Shown: positions 20,008 to 29,121, counted from the first letter of the stretch. The stretch: 64,000 bases of DNA from Arthrobacter sp. SX1312 (GCF_002929295.1 NZ_PJIM01000001.1:1107398-1171397); one strand, 5' to 3'. Numbers and translations are program-made. Notes: a model not told the origin generated them from the sequence alone.

Positions 20008-22059
20008 CTACAGACGCACTGCCTCGTCGAAGCGCTGGGTGAAGACCGGCAGCATGGATCGGAGGTACGTTGCGCTGACATGGTTGTCGTCGATGTACAC
20101 GAAGACGTTGCCGACGACGGCCGGACAGTCCTCGTCCCGGCACAGGTAGTCGGTGAAGTCCAGGAAGGCGACATTCGGGGCCTGTTCGAGCAACTCGGCG
20201 ACCGGGGGCTGATCGCTGAGGGTATCCGCGCGGGCAGGATTGCACGCGGGACTGTCCGCGCCCTGCGTCTCGACGCAGAGCACCCTGCTGGTCTCGAAGC
20301 GTGGGTTGTCCCGGACGGCCACCACCTGGATACCGCGGTCGCCGAGCATCCTTGCTGTCTGGGCGAAACCGGCCGGCAGGACGTCCTGTGGATCGTCGCG
20401 CCGGGCGACCGTTCCGACGGTGTAGACGAGGTCGGGCGCCTGGGCCAGGACGTAATCCGTCACCGCCGCGTTCCACTGCTCGCACTGGGGCGTGCGCCCC
20501 TCCGGACCCGACCCGAACTTGCATCCTCCCAGCAGGACGAAGGTCATCTTCCAGCCCCGCTCCTGCGCCATGGCGGCGAGCGGGGCCGACCACTGCTGGG
20601 AATGCGAATCACCGACGACGATGATCTCCCGCACGGGCGTGGAGGGAGGCATGATGACGTAGCACTCGCTCCGGATCAGGTCGTCGGCGGGTTCGTCGTC
20701 CCCGGCGCACACACTGTCGAGCTGGAAGTACTCCTTGTCCATCTCGGTCGGGGCGGGGATCAGCGGCACACCCTCGGGAGCGGTCAGGCCGAGGAGCGGG
20801 TCCAGCACCAGCGCGCCAGGATTGTTCGTATCGGCATTCGCCGCGAGGTCCCGCGCCTGCTGGGTGATGACGTGCTGCCAGCCGGCCAGGGGTGCTGCGA
20901 CGAGCGCCACGCTGACGGCCAGGACCATCACGGCGCGACGACGTCGCTTGTCCGCCCAGGCGAGGGCCCGCACCGGACGCTCCACGAAGCGCATGGTCAG
21001 GTAGTCGAGCACGAGCGACACGGCGATGACGATGAGACCGCCCAGGACCCCGGGTGAGGTCCGGTCCCGCCAGATGAGGGCAAGCACCAGGACCGGCCAG
21101 TGCCAGAGGTACAGGGCGTAGGACAGGTCCCCCACCCGGACCAGGGGTTTGGCCGACAGGAAGCGGTCGGCGCCGATCGCACTGCCGGTCTGGCCCGCGA
21201 CGATCACCAGTGCCGCGGCCAGCAGCGGCCACAGGGCGACATACCCGGGGAACTGGCCCTGGACATCGAGGATGAAGCCGCCGCTGAGCATCGCGGCGAG
21301 ACCCACCCATCCGGCGAGGATGCGCAGGGCGCGTGGCAGCCGGAGGAACGGCAGGGACAGGGCCAGCAGCGTCCCGAGTGCGAATTCCCAGAGACGGGCG
21401 CGGGTGTCGAAGTAGGCGTAGGCCTGGTTCGTGTACGTCTCCCAGATCGAGAAGCCGAGCGAGGCGACGAAGAGGATCCCGAACACGAGCAGCACGACGC
21501 CGCGCACCTTGAGCCGGAACCGGCGGGCCAGCAGCGCGCTGGCGAGGAACAGCAGGGGCCACAGGATGAAGACCTGGCCCTGGACCGAGAGGGACCAGAA
21601 GTGCTGGAGGGGGCTGGCGAGGCTGTGGTCGTCGGCGTAGTAGTCCACGGCGTTCGAGGCCAGGACCCAGTTCTGCACGTAGAACAGGGACGCCCAGGAC
21701 TGTTCGATGATGTCGGGCCACCGTGACTGCGGCACCAGGACATAGCTCGCGCCGAGGACACCGATGATGACGACGACGACCGCGGGCAGGAGTCGCTTGA
21801 ACTGGTGCAGCCAGTGGCGCGCGAGGTCGAGGGGCTTCCCCGATTCGATCCTCCGCAGGAAGGACAGGGACAGGAGGAAGGCGGAGATCAGCAGGAAGAT
21901 GTCGACACCGCCCGAGACCCGACCGAACCAGATGTGGTAGCACACCACCATCAGCACGGCGAGCGCGCGGAGGCCCTGCACCTCGGGACGGAAACCGCGG
22001 TCGGAGCCGCCGGGTCCGCTCCGGGGAGCAGCGGTCGGACTCGCCTCAGCGACAGCCAT
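20008..22059 (-). CDS. Acyltransferase-3/SGNH fusion, polysaccharide O-acetyltransferase
   Basis: 683 residues from the ATG at 22059 with GAGAAG upstream. A membrane acyltransferase-3 domain (about 30-390) opens with FRPEVQGLRALAVLMVVCYH, containing the conserved His and Gln. A SGNH hydrolase-like domain follows, with IIVVGDSHSQQW and near the end IDDNHVSA as the Asp-His pair. Such OatA/Oac-type enzymes pass acetyl groups across the membrane and onto glycans. It is intact, unlike its paralogue at 4274-6403, so it could cover for the loss. It sits upstream of glf on the same strand, with 114 bases between the two genes. Confidence 0.9.
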   Translation of the reverse strand: MAVAEASPTAAPRSGPGGSDRGFRPEVQGLRALAVLMVVCYHIWFGRVSGGVDIFLLISAFLLSLSFLRRIESGKPLDLARHWLHQFKRLLPAVVVVIIGVLGASYVLVPQSRWPDIIEQSWASLFYVQNWVLASNAVDYYADDHSLASPLQHFWSLSVQGQVFILWPLLFLASALLARRFRLKVRGVVLLVFGILFVASLGFSIWETYTNQAYAYFDTRARLWEFALGTLLALSLPFLRLPRALRILAGWVGLAAMLSGGFILDVQGQFPGYVALWPLLAAALVIVAGQTGSAIGADRFLSAKPLVRVGDLSYALYLWHWPVLVLALIWRDRTSPGVLGGLIVIAVSLVLDYLTMRFVERPVRALAWADKRRRRAVMVLAVSVALVAAPLAGWQHVITQQARDLAANADTNNPGALVLDPLLGLTAPEGVPLIPAPTEMDKEYFQLDSVCAGDDEPADDLIRSECYVIMPPSTPVREIIVVGDSHSQQWSAPLAAMAQERGWKMTFVLLGGCKFGSGPEGRTPQCEQWNAAVTDYVLAQAPDLVYTVGTVARRDDPQDVLPAGFAQTARMLGDRGIQVVAVRDNPRFETSRVLCVETQGADSPACNPARADTLSDQPPVAELLEQAPNVAFLDFTDYLCRDEDCPAVVGNVFVYIDDNHVSATYLRSMLPVFTQRFDEAVRL

Positions 22060-22267
22060 GGAGGTTCTTCTCGGTAGACACGATGAACGATTGTACCGGG
22101 GCAACCCGTGTCGTCCCGGCAGGCCGCGCTGGGTGGGGCTAGGAGTCGCGGAGCGCGAGTACCCCGGCCTGCGCCGGGAGCGGTTGTCCACAGTGGGAGG
22201 GCCCTGATCGGGGCCCGCCCGATCGCGCCCTAACCTCGGGAGGAGTTCCCGTCCCAGGAGGTTCCCG

Positions 22268-25200
22268 ATGGATCTGCACGTCACGCTCGTGGGCGCTCCC
22301 GGGACAGCGTTCGCGGTCCGGGAGATGGTCGTCGACACCGATGCCCTCCGCACCGGCGCCGCCCTGGCGGAGCGGCTCGGGTCGTCCGGGTACCCGGGGC
22401 CCTTCACGGTGGACGGACGACCGCTGGTCGCCCTCCGCCCCTACTCCGGCGACTTTCCGCAGGGTGCCGTCATCGTGTGCGGCGCACCGCCGGGTCCCCC
22501 CGCCCCGGCATCGCTCCCCCACCTCGCGTTCGTCGTCCACACCGGCCCGGACGCCGGCCAGGTCATCCCCCTGACACGTGGCAGGTACGTCATCGGACGC
22601 GCGGCCGCCGAGATCGCCATCGCCGATCCGGCCCTCTCCCGGCATCATGCCGTGCTCACGGTGACGGAGGACGCCATCATCCTCGAGGACCTCGGGTCGG
22701 CGAACGGGACCTTCGTCGACGAGGCCAGGATCACGACGGCGGACATCACCAGCGCGGCGGACCTGCAGGTCGGAGGGAGCCGGTGCAGGATCGAGCTGAT
22801 CGATGATCCGGGATGGACGGCGGGAGACCCCCGGGACGTCCTCGAGCCCCGGCCCGTCATCGCGGAGCTGCCGGGCAGGCCGTCGCGCATCCTGATCCTG
22901 ACAGCGGTCCTGCCACTCGCCCTCGGGGTCGTCCTCGCGCTGGCCACCGGCATGTGGTTCTTCCTCGCCTTCAGTGCACTCTCCGCCGTGACGGGGCTCG
23001 TGCCGTTGATGACGTATCGCCGGAAGGCGGCCGTCTTCGACGACGAGGTACGCGACGCCGCCGGACGGGACCGCGCGAGGCGCGAAAGCGCGACACCCGA
23101 TCCCGGTCAGACGGGGCTCGACGCCGTCCGTGCGTCCCGCCGTCCGCCGTCGGGGGCGAGCGGCGCCGCGAGGCCGGAACCGGATCTCGTCCTGCTGCGG
23201 CTCGGCAGGGCGGACCAGCCGGCGAACCTGACCGCCCGGCGTCCGGATCCGCCCTTCACGCCCCCGACGCTGGAGGCCGTCCCGCTCCTCCTCCCGTGCT
23301 CGAGGGCCGCGGACGCCGGTGGTACCCCCTGCGCCGGTCCCTTCACGATCACCGGTGACGCCGGGAGGGTGCAGGGCGTCCTGCGAGCCCTCCTGCTCCA
23401 GACCGCCCACCCCCGGTCGGCGGCCCCGGCCGTCGTGTGCTGGGGGTCGGCCCGCGACCTCCCGCACCACGCCCGCTTCCTGCCGAACGTGCACCTCACG
23501 CATGACCGGGGCGTCCTTGCCTCGCTCGCGGCACAGGCCTTGCTGCTGCTGGTGTTCCAGCTCTCCGAGGACCTGCCCGCGCTTGCCGGCGCCGCGAGGG
23601 TCGTCGTCATCCGCTTCACGGCCGGATCACGATCGGACCGACCCCTCCCCGGACGCGACGGGAGGCCCGGGGGCCACGGGGGCCACGGGGGGCACGGGGG
23701 GCACGGGGGGCAGGGAATGACGCTGACGGCGGGGACCGCGTGGGTCCGTCTGGGCGGCCGCGACCACGAGGTGCGTCCTGACGGGGTCTCGGCGCGGACG
23801 TTCGAGCGGACCGCCCGGGCACTGGCCCGCGCGGCGGCGCTGGATCCTGCATCGCCCGCCGCCGGTCGGGGGACGCGGGCCGATACGGCCCTGCCGGTGG
23901 CCGACTCCCTCTGGTCGGAGGCCCTGAGGCCGGACACGCTCGCACCGGCGGTCGCCGACCGATGGTCCGCGTCCGACGGCGGGCACGCCACGGCCCGGCT
24001 GGGCAGGTCCGGGAACGGTCCGCTGTCGATCGATCTCGTGAAGGACGGTCCGCACCTGCTGGTCGCCGGCACCACCGGTTCCGGGAAGTCGGAATTCCTG
24101 AGGACCCTCGTGCTCGGACTCGCCCTCGATCAGCCGCCCCGGCACCTCACGCTGCTCCTGGTCGACTACAAGGGCGGTTCCGGCCTCGGACCGCTGGCGT
24201 CCCTGCCGCACTGTGTGGGCAGTCTGACCGACCTGTCGTCCGAATCCACGGGCAGGGCCCTGACATCGCTCCGAGCGGAACTGCTCCGGCGGGAACGCCT
24301 GTGCTCCGTGCACGACGCCCAGGACCTGGATGCACTTCGCCGCGTCGCACCAGCCTCCTGCCCTCCGCGCCTGGTGATCGTGATCGACGAATTCAGGATG
24401 CTGAGCGACGACGTCCCGACCGCGATCCCCGATCTCATGAGGATCGCCTCGCTCGGCCGGTCACTCGGCGTGCACCTGGTCCTGGCCACGCAGAGAGCCC
24501 AGGGTGCCGTGACCCCGGACCTGAGGGCGAACATCACCTCGTCCGTGCTCCTCAGGGTCCAGACCCCGATGGAGTCGCAGGACCTCCTCGGGACGTCGGC
24601 CGCCGCCGACATACCCGTCGACACCCCCGGGCGGGCCTTCCTGCGCCGAGGGTCGGAGGCCCCCATCGCCTTCCAGGTCGCGTCGTCCTCGGTGGTGCCC
24701 GCAGTGGACCGCACCGCGGGCCTGCAGGACGTCGCCGGCCACATCGGCGGCCCGTCAGCGGGTCCTGTCCGGGTGGCAGCACCTGACGCCGAGGAGGAGG
24801 CCCGGCAGCAGCCCTCCTCCCGCGTGCTCGATCGGGCGGTCGATGCCCTGCGGTCCGCTGCCGCCGGGGACGCCGCTCCCCCGCCCCGCCGGCCCGTCCT
24901 GCCGCCCCTGCCCGCCGCGCTCACCTCGACGGCGTGCGACGCCTTCCCGTCCGCCACGGCGGAGGGCGACACCGCTGCCTCCGGTCCGGGCGGCGCCGGG
25001 GTTGCCCTCGGCGTCGCCGACTTCCCGGACCGCCAGGACCAGCGGCTCCTGCTCTGGCGGCCGCAGCACCACTCCCACCTCGCCTTCATCGGACTCCCGG
25101 GCAGCGGCACGACGCAGGCCCTCGCGGCGGTCGCCGGACGCCTGCCGGTCGTCGATCCCGATGTCCACCTGTATCTCCTCGACGGTGACGGCAGCCTGGT

Positions 25201-26389
25201 CGGCTGCTCGGCGAACCCGCAGGTGGGCGCCTACGTCCGCTCGGACGAGACCAGGCGTGCCGGCCGCGTCCTCGAGAGGCTCGCGGGTCTCTCGGGCCGT
25301 GGGCCGGAGGACGGTCCGCGGATCGTCCTCGTGGTCACCGGCTGGGGGCGGTGGAGCAGCCAGTTCCGCCAGGGCCGCGTCGCTCGGGCGGAGGAGGACC
25401 TGCACTCGCTCGTCCGGGATGGTTCCGCGCGCGGCGTCACGGTCTGCATCGGCGGGGACCGGGACCTGACGACGGCACGGTTCTTCGCCCTCCTCCCGAA
25501 TCGCGTCTACGTCCCGCTGGGCGCCCAGCCGGAGACGACCATGGCCTGGCCGAAGATGCCACCCGTGGATGCCGTTGCGGGCCGGGGGTTCGCGCAGGGC
25601 CGTATCACCGGCACCTGGGGTGACGGCACCTGCCAGCTCGTGCAGGACGGAACCCGGCCCGACCAGCTCCCGCCTCCCCCTGCCGAGGCGCCGTTCCCCG
25701 TCCATGCGCTACCGTCCACCGTCGAGGTGGCCCGGCTTCACCGGCGATCCGGGGTGGGACCGCGGCGGGGGTCGATCGATCTTCCCGTGGGTCTGTGCGG
25801 GGACGACCTCCATCCGTACGCGATCAGCCTCCGGCCCGGCGAGGTCTTCCTCGTGCTGGGCCACCCGAAGACGGGACGCACCACCGCGATCCGGGTGCTC
25901 AGGGATTCAGCGTCCCGGCTCCGGCCGCGTCCTGCCGTCTTCGCGCCACCGGACGGCGGGGCGAGCGCGGAGTCGCTGGGCTACTGGCGGGACCTCGCCG
26001 AACGCGGCGCCGGACCGTCGGCGAAGGACTGCCTCCTGCTCGTCGACGATGCCGACCAGCTTCCCGCCGACGTCCATCAGTCGCTCGCAGGGCTCATCGC
26101 ACAGGGCGCTGCCGCGGTCCTCACCGTCGTGCCGGGTCCGTCCCTGGTGGTGCGGGCCCCTCTGGCCGTCCACGTGCGCGGACTCGGGCGGGGACTCGTG
26201 CTGTCCCCGCGGTCACCGGGCGACGGCGACTTCCTCGGGGTCCGCCTCGAACCGGAGGGATCCCCGCCCCCGGGCCGCGGATTCGCCTGCGACCCGTCGG
26301 GCACCGTCGAGGTCCAGGTGGCGCAGGGACCGCTCGACGAGGACCAGGAGGACCTCCCGGGAGCGGGACCCCGCCGTCCCCCGGCGTGA
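22268..26389 (+). CDS. FHA-domain EccC/EssC-like FtsK-SpoIIIE ATPase (type VII secretion type)
   Basis: 1373 residues. FHA domain at about 95-180 (GRYVIGRAAAEIAI, SRHHAVL, ANGTFVDE), two helices at about 215-250, then three FtsK-type modules. Module 1 has intact Walker A GTTGSGKSE (about 601-609) and Walker B LVIVIDEF (about 702). Module 2 has GLPGSGTTQ (about 942), without the lysine. Module 3 has GHPKTGRTT (about 1197), lysine replaced by Arg. This order matches EssC/EccC, the motor of WXG100 secretion. Residues 468-482 are a Gly-Gly-His run. ATG with AGGAGG upstream. No WXG100, EccB, EccD or mycosin gene is in the window, so the substrate is unknown. Confidence 0.87.
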   Translation: MDLHVTLVGAPGTAFAVREMVVDTDALRTGAALAERLGSSGYPGPFTVDGRPLVALRPYSGDFPQGAVIVCGAPPGPPAPASLPHLAFVVHTGPDAGQVIPLTRGRYVIGRAAAEIAIADPALSRHHAVLTVTEDAIILEDLGSANGTFVDEARITTADITSAADLQVGGSRCRIELIDDPGWTAGDPRDVLEPRPVIAELPGRPSRILILTAVLPLALGVVLALATGMWFFLAFSALSAVTGLVPLMTYRRKAAVFDDEVRDAAGRDRARRESATPDPGQTGLDAVRASRRPPSGASGAARPEPDLVLLRLGRADQPANLTARRPDPPFTPPTLEAVPLLLPCSRAADAGGTPCAGPFTITGDAGRVQGVLRALLLQTAHPRSAAPAVVCWGSARDLPHHARFLPNVHLTHDRGVLASLAAQALLLLVFQLSEDLPALAGAARVVVIRFTAGSRSDRPLPGRDGRPGGHGGHGGHGGHGGQGMTLTAGTAWVRLGGRDHEVRPDGVSARTFERTARALARAAALDPASPAAGRGTRADTALPVADSLWSEALRPDTLAPAVADRWSASDGGHATARLGRSGNGPLSIDLVKDGPHLLVAGTTGSGKSEFLRTLVLGLALDQPPRHLTLLLVDYKGGSGLGPLASLPHCVGSLTDLSSESTGRALTSLRAELLRRERLCSVHDAQDLDALRRVAPASCPPRLVIVIDEFRMLSDDVPTAIPDLMRIASLGRSLGVHLVLATQRAQGAVTPDLRANITSSVLLRVQTPMESQDLLGTSAAADIPVDTPGRAFLRRGSEAPIAFQVASSSVVPAVDRTAGLQDVAGHIGGPSAGPVRVAAPDAEEEARQQPSSRVLDRAVDALRSAAAGDAAPPPRRPVLPPLPAALTSTACDAFPSATAEGDTAASGPGGAGVALGVADFPDRQDQRLLLWRPQHHSHLAFIGLPGSGTTQALAAVAGRLPVVDPDVHLYLLDGDGSLVGCSANPQVGAYVRSDETRRAGRVLERLAGLSGRGPEDGPRIVLVVTGWGRWSSQFRQGRVARAEEDLHSLVRDGSARGVTVCIGGDRDLTTARFFALLPNRVYVPLGAQPETTMAWPKMPPVDAVAGRGFAQGRITGTWGDGTCQLVQDGTRPDQLPPPPAEAPFPVHALPSTVEVARLHRRSGVGPRRGSIDLPVGLCGDDLHPYAISLRPGEVFLVLGHPKTGRTTAIRVLRDSASRLRPRPAVFAPPDGGASAESLGYWRDLAERGAGPSAKDCLLLVDDADQLPADVHQSLAGLIAQGAAAVLTVVPGPSLVVRAPLAVHVRGLGRGLVLSPRSPGDGDFLGVRLEPEGSPPPGRGFACDPSGTVEVQVAQGPLDEDQEDLPGAGPRRPPA
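23669..23713 (+). repeat. Five 9-base tandem repeats encoding GGH; G-quadruplex-type sequence
   Basis: Five units of GGG-GG(C/G)-CA(C/G) code for Gly-Gly-His/Gln inside the EccC-like gene. The coding strand has five runs of 5-6 G separated by CCAC or CAC, which fits a G-quadruplex motif. In the protein it lies between the FHA/membrane part and ATPase module 1. Confidence 0.85.
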
Positions 26390-26390
26390 C

Positions 26391-26813
26391 CTACAGCGTT
26401 CTTCCCGGCCCCGTCACCCGGGTCGTGAAATCGACGACGGGCTTCGAGAAGAGGGAGAGGATCACCGCCGCGGCCGGCGCGATGAGGAGGAGGCCGATGA
26501 GCGGATTCCCGGCCGTGAAGAACGGGAAGGCCAGGATCACCAGGAACAGTTGGAGCACGAGGGAGGGCGACCGTGGCCAGCGGAAACCGGCCGCCAGTTT
26601 CCCGGCCATGGCCACCAGGCCCGCGGCGATCAGCAGGAGCAGCACGGTCATGAAGACCGATCCCCCGACGGAGATCGGGTCCATCCCGAAGATCGACAGG
26701 AAGAAACCGACCGACAGGGCCAGGAGCGCGATCGCCTCGAGCACCAGGACGGCGGCGATCAGGACGACGCCGGGCGGTCGGGGAGCCCGCTGCGGGGCTG
26801 GATCGGTGGACAC
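26391..26813 (-). CDS. Small four-helix membrane protein of unknown function
   Basis: 140 residues. A short proline-rich start is followed by four hydrophobic helices (about 15-40, 48-72, 84-100, 103-122) and a charged tail. No known motif is recognised. The stop codon lies 1 base from the stop of the convergent EccC-like gene. The start faces the 240-base whiB1 upstream region, so it may share regulation with whiB1. Confidence 0.75.
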   Translation of the reverse strand: MSTDPAPQRAPRPPGVVLIAAVLVLEAIALLALSVGFFLSIFGMDPISVGGSVFMTVLLLLIAAGLVAMAGKLAAGFRWPRSPSLVLQLFLVILAFPFFTAGNPLIGLLLIAPAAAVILSLFSKPVVDFTTRVTGPGRTL

Positions 26814-26963
26814 TCTCGAACCCTACCCGACCCGCCGACGACCGCCGGAGACGCCCCTAGCAGGCATCGCTGTGACAAACCACTCATCCGTCCGTCCAAT
26901 TAGACCCGTCAAGCCCTTGTTTACCTGTTGGTTACGTGACAGCGTTAACCCAGTTGAATCCCG

Positions 26964-26981
26964 GGGGCCGAAATCGGCCCC
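26964..26981 (+). other. GC-rich hairpin followed by TTT upstream of whiB1
   Basis: GGGGCCG (26964-26970) pairs with CGGCCCC (26975-26981) around AAAT, and TTTA follows. It could be a weak terminator or part of the whiB1 leader or promoter. A TACTAT at 26984-26989 just after it is a possible -10 box. Confidence 0.4.
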
Positions 26982-26998
26982 TTTACTATGAGCCCCCT

Positions 26999-27014
26999 CG
27001 TGAATGTTTTCACA
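26999..27014. promoter_or_regulatory. CRP/FNR-type palindrome upstream of whiB1
   Basis: CGTGA-ATGTTT-TCACA matches the CRP consensus TGTGA-N6-TCACA at 9 of 10 defined positions, with a perfect GTGA-N6-TCAC core. It is centred about 47 bases before the whiB1 start codon. In M. tuberculosis whiB1 is controlled by cAMP-CRP (Rv3676), so the same regulation is plausible here. Confidence 0.55.
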
Positions 27015-27053
27015 AACGCACGATGCGTGAGGCTGAAGGAGAATGTGATCACC

Positions 27054-27302
27054 ATGGATTGGCGTAGTCGCGCGGCCTGTCTGGACAAGGACCCGGAACT
27101 GTTCTTCCCGGTCGGCAACACCGGACCGGCGCTCCTCCAGATCGAGGAAGCGAAAAGCGTCTGCCGCCGCTGCCAGGTGCAGGACACCTGCCTGCAGTGG
27201 GCCATCGAATCCGGGCAGGATGCCGGAGTGTGGGGCGGGCTGAGTGAGGACGAGCGCCGGGCGCTCAAGCGCAGGGCTGCAAGGGCCCGCCGCGCTTCAT
27301 AA
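27054..27302 (+). CDS. whiB1: WhiB1-type iron-sulfur transcriptional regulator
   Basis: 82 residues. The four cluster ligands C9, C37, C40 and C46 (CRRCQVQDTC) are in the same positions as in M. tuberculosis WhiB1, followed by the GVWGGLSEDERR turn and a basic tail (KRRAARARRAS) for DNA contact. It should hold a [4Fe-4S] cluster that reacts with NO and act with the main sigma factor. The ATG at 27054 gives the usual WhiB1 N-terminus (MDWR); AAGGAG is 12 bases away, and a GTG three codons earlier is the other option. The upstream 240 bases are AT-richer than their surroundings and carry a CRP-like site. Confidence 0.93.
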   Translation: MDWRSRAACLDKDPELFFPVGNTGPALLQIEEAKSVCRRCQVQDTCLQWAIESGQDAGVWGGLSEDERRALKRRAARARRAS

Positions 27303-27307
27303 GGGCT

Positions 27308-27329
27308 CCGGACCGATTCCTCGGTCCGG
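27308..27329 (+). terminator. First hairpin after whiB1
   Basis: CCGGACCGA pairs perfectly with TCGGTCCGG around TTCC, starting 5 bases after the whiB1 stop. No U-tract. Confidence 0.6.
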
Positions 27330-27366
27330 CGCCGACGGTACCCTGCCCTGCGCATGAGCCGTCGAT

Positions 27367-27401
27367 CGACGAAGGGCCGCCCAATGGGCGGCCCTTCGTC
27401 G
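27367..27401. terminator. Strong 16-bp hairpin between convergent whiB1 and pdtaS
   Basis: CGACGAAGGGCCGCCC (27367-27382) and GGGCGGCCCTTCGTCG (27386-27401) form a perfect stem with loop AAT. On both strands it lies just after a gene end, so it probably stops transcription from both sides. Confidence 0.75.
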
Positions 27402-27442
27402 TCCGGGTCCCGCTGTGCGGGACCCGTCGTGAACCGGTCCGC

Positions 27443-28921
27443 CTAGGATCCCTGGTTGAGGCGCAGTCCCAGCTCCAGGGCGACCGACGTACCGCCGCCC
27501 GGACGCGTGCTCCACGTGATCGTCCCGTCGAGTTCGCTGGTGACCAGGGTCCTGACGATCTGCAGGCCCAGGCCTTCCGCGTGCCCGCCGACCGGCAGGC
27601 CGACGCCGTCGTCCTCGATGGTGACCCGGAGGATCTCCGCGCCGTCCTCCTCCGTCCTCCGATTCGCCCTGAGCCACACCGTCCCGGCCCGGCCGGAGAG
27701 GCCGTGTTCGACGGCATTGGTGACGAGCTCGTTGATCACCAGGGCCAGCGGGGTCGCGAGGTCGCTCGGGAGCTCCCCGAAATCCCCGCTCCGTTCGGTC
27801 CGGACCGCCTGGGACGGTGATGCCACCTCGGCGGACAGTCGGAACTGGCGGGAGATGAGTTCGTCGAAGTCGACGCTCTGGGCGAGGCCCTGGGACAGCG
27901 TCTCGTGCACCAGCGCGATCGTGGACACGCGGCGCATGGCCTGCTCGAGGCCGAGCTTCCCCTCCTCGCTGACCATCCTGCGGGACTGCATCCGCAGCAG
28001 CGCGGCCACGGTCTGCAGGTTGTTCTTCACGCGGTGGTGGATCTCGCGGATGGTCGCGTCCTTCGACACGAGTTCCATCTCGCGGCGCCGGAGCTCCGAG
28101 ACGTCCCTGCACAGGACGAGGGCCCCGAAGCGTTCCTTCTCGTCCCGTAGCGGAATGGCCCGCAGGGACAGGCTGACGCCGCGGGATTCGATCTCGGTAC
28201 GCCACGGCATCCGTCCGGTCACCACCAGGGGCAGCGTCTCGTCGACCATGCGCCGGTCCTTCAGCAGGCCCGTGGTGATCTCGGCGAGCGGGCGACCCTC
28301 GAGGGTCTCCACGTCGCCGAGGCGCCGGAAGGCCGACACCCCGTTGGGGCTCGCGTACTGGACGATGCCGTCGACGTCGAGCCTGATCAGCCCGTCCCCC
28401 ACCCGGGGTGCGCCCCGGCGGGACCCCGTCGGCGTGGCGAAGTCGGGCCACAGCCCGAGCGTACCCATGCGCAGGAGGTCGTACGCGCACTGGCGGTAGG
28501 TCAGTTCGAGCCGCGAGGGCATCCTCGAACTGGACAGGTCCATGTGGGTCGTCACGACCGCGAGGGTGCGGCCGTTGCGCACCATGGGGACGGCCTCGAC
28601 CCGCATCGCCATCTCGGTGGTCCAGTTGGTCTCACCCGAGCGTTCGATCTTCTGGGACGACCAGGCGACGTCGACGAGCGGCTGGAGATCCGCACGGATC
28701 CGCTCCCCCACGAAGTCGCTGTGGAAGACTGTGTGCGACGTCGACGGCCGGGCATGCGCCAGTGCGACGTACCCGCCGCCCTCCAACGGGAACCACAGGG
28801 CGAGGTCGGCGAAGGCGAGGTCGGCGACCATCTGCCAGTCCCCGACCAGGAGGTGCAGCCACTCGGCGTCGCCGGGCTCGAACCCGGCGAACTCGCGGAT
28901 CGGATCAGTGAAGATAGCCAT
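27443..28921 (-). CDS. pdtaS: PdtaS-type soluble sensor histidine kinase
   Basis: 492 residues, no membrane helix. N-terminal GAF-like sensor (about 1-145), PAS domain (about 175-290), then HisKA_2 with EIHHRVKNNLQ (H295/H296; phospho-site His), and a HATPase with NELVTNAVEHG, EDDGVGLP and EGLGLQIV. This layout is that of M. tuberculosis PdtaS (Rv3220c), which phosphorylates the ANTAR antiterminator PdtaR; the mycobacterial gene is also next to whiB1 in opposite orientation. PdtaR is not in this window. The mycobacterial kinase responds to c-di-GMP and to copper/NO; whether that applies here is not visible. Confidence 0.92.
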   Translation of the reverse strand: MAIFTDPIREFAGFEPGDAEWLHLLVGDWQMVADLAFADLALWFPLEGGGYVALAHARPSTSHTVFHSDFVGERIRADLQPLVDVAWSSQKIERSGETNWTTEMAMRVEAVPMVRNGRTLAVVTTHMDLSSSRMPSRLELTYRQCAYDLLRMGTLGLWPDFATPTGSRRGAPRVGDGLIRLDVDGIVQYASPNGVSAFRRLGDVETLEGRPLAEITTGLLKDRRMVDETLPLVVTGRMPWRTEIESRGVSLSLRAIPLRDEKERFGALVLCRDVSELRRREMELVSKDATIREIHHRVKNNLQTVAALLRMQSRRMVSEEGKLGLEQAMRRVSTIALVHETLSQGLAQSVDFDELISRQFRLSAEVASPSQAVRTERSGDFGELPSDLATPLALVINELVTNAVEHGLSGRAGTVWLRANRRTEEDGAEILRVTIEDDGVGLPVGGHAEGLGLQIVRTLVTSELDGTITWSTRPGGGTSVALELGLRLNQGS

Positions 28922-29121
28922 GAAGTCTTTCTGTTGCTCGGGCCGGGGCGGCAGTACCGACGGCGTCGCCGGACGGGCTGCGTGCGCGCCGGGAACCCAC
29001 CACGGATGGGCCTGACGGACGCAGGACCTCCGGCGAGGACGCCGGGGTCCAGTCTGTCACTCCCGACCGGACGCGCCCACCGGACGCGACCGTCCGCGGG
29101 CGCGCCCGCCGGCCACGGCCG

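Noticed and set aside
27045-27047. GTG as whiB1 start
   Set aside because: Its spacing to AAGGAG is only 3 bases, and WhiB1 proteins start MDWR; the ATG at 27054 is kept, although its spacing of 12 is long.
29096-29109. GCGGGCGCGCCCGC palindrome after gdh
   Set aside because: It has no loop, and such palindromes are common at this GC content, so it is not called a terminator.
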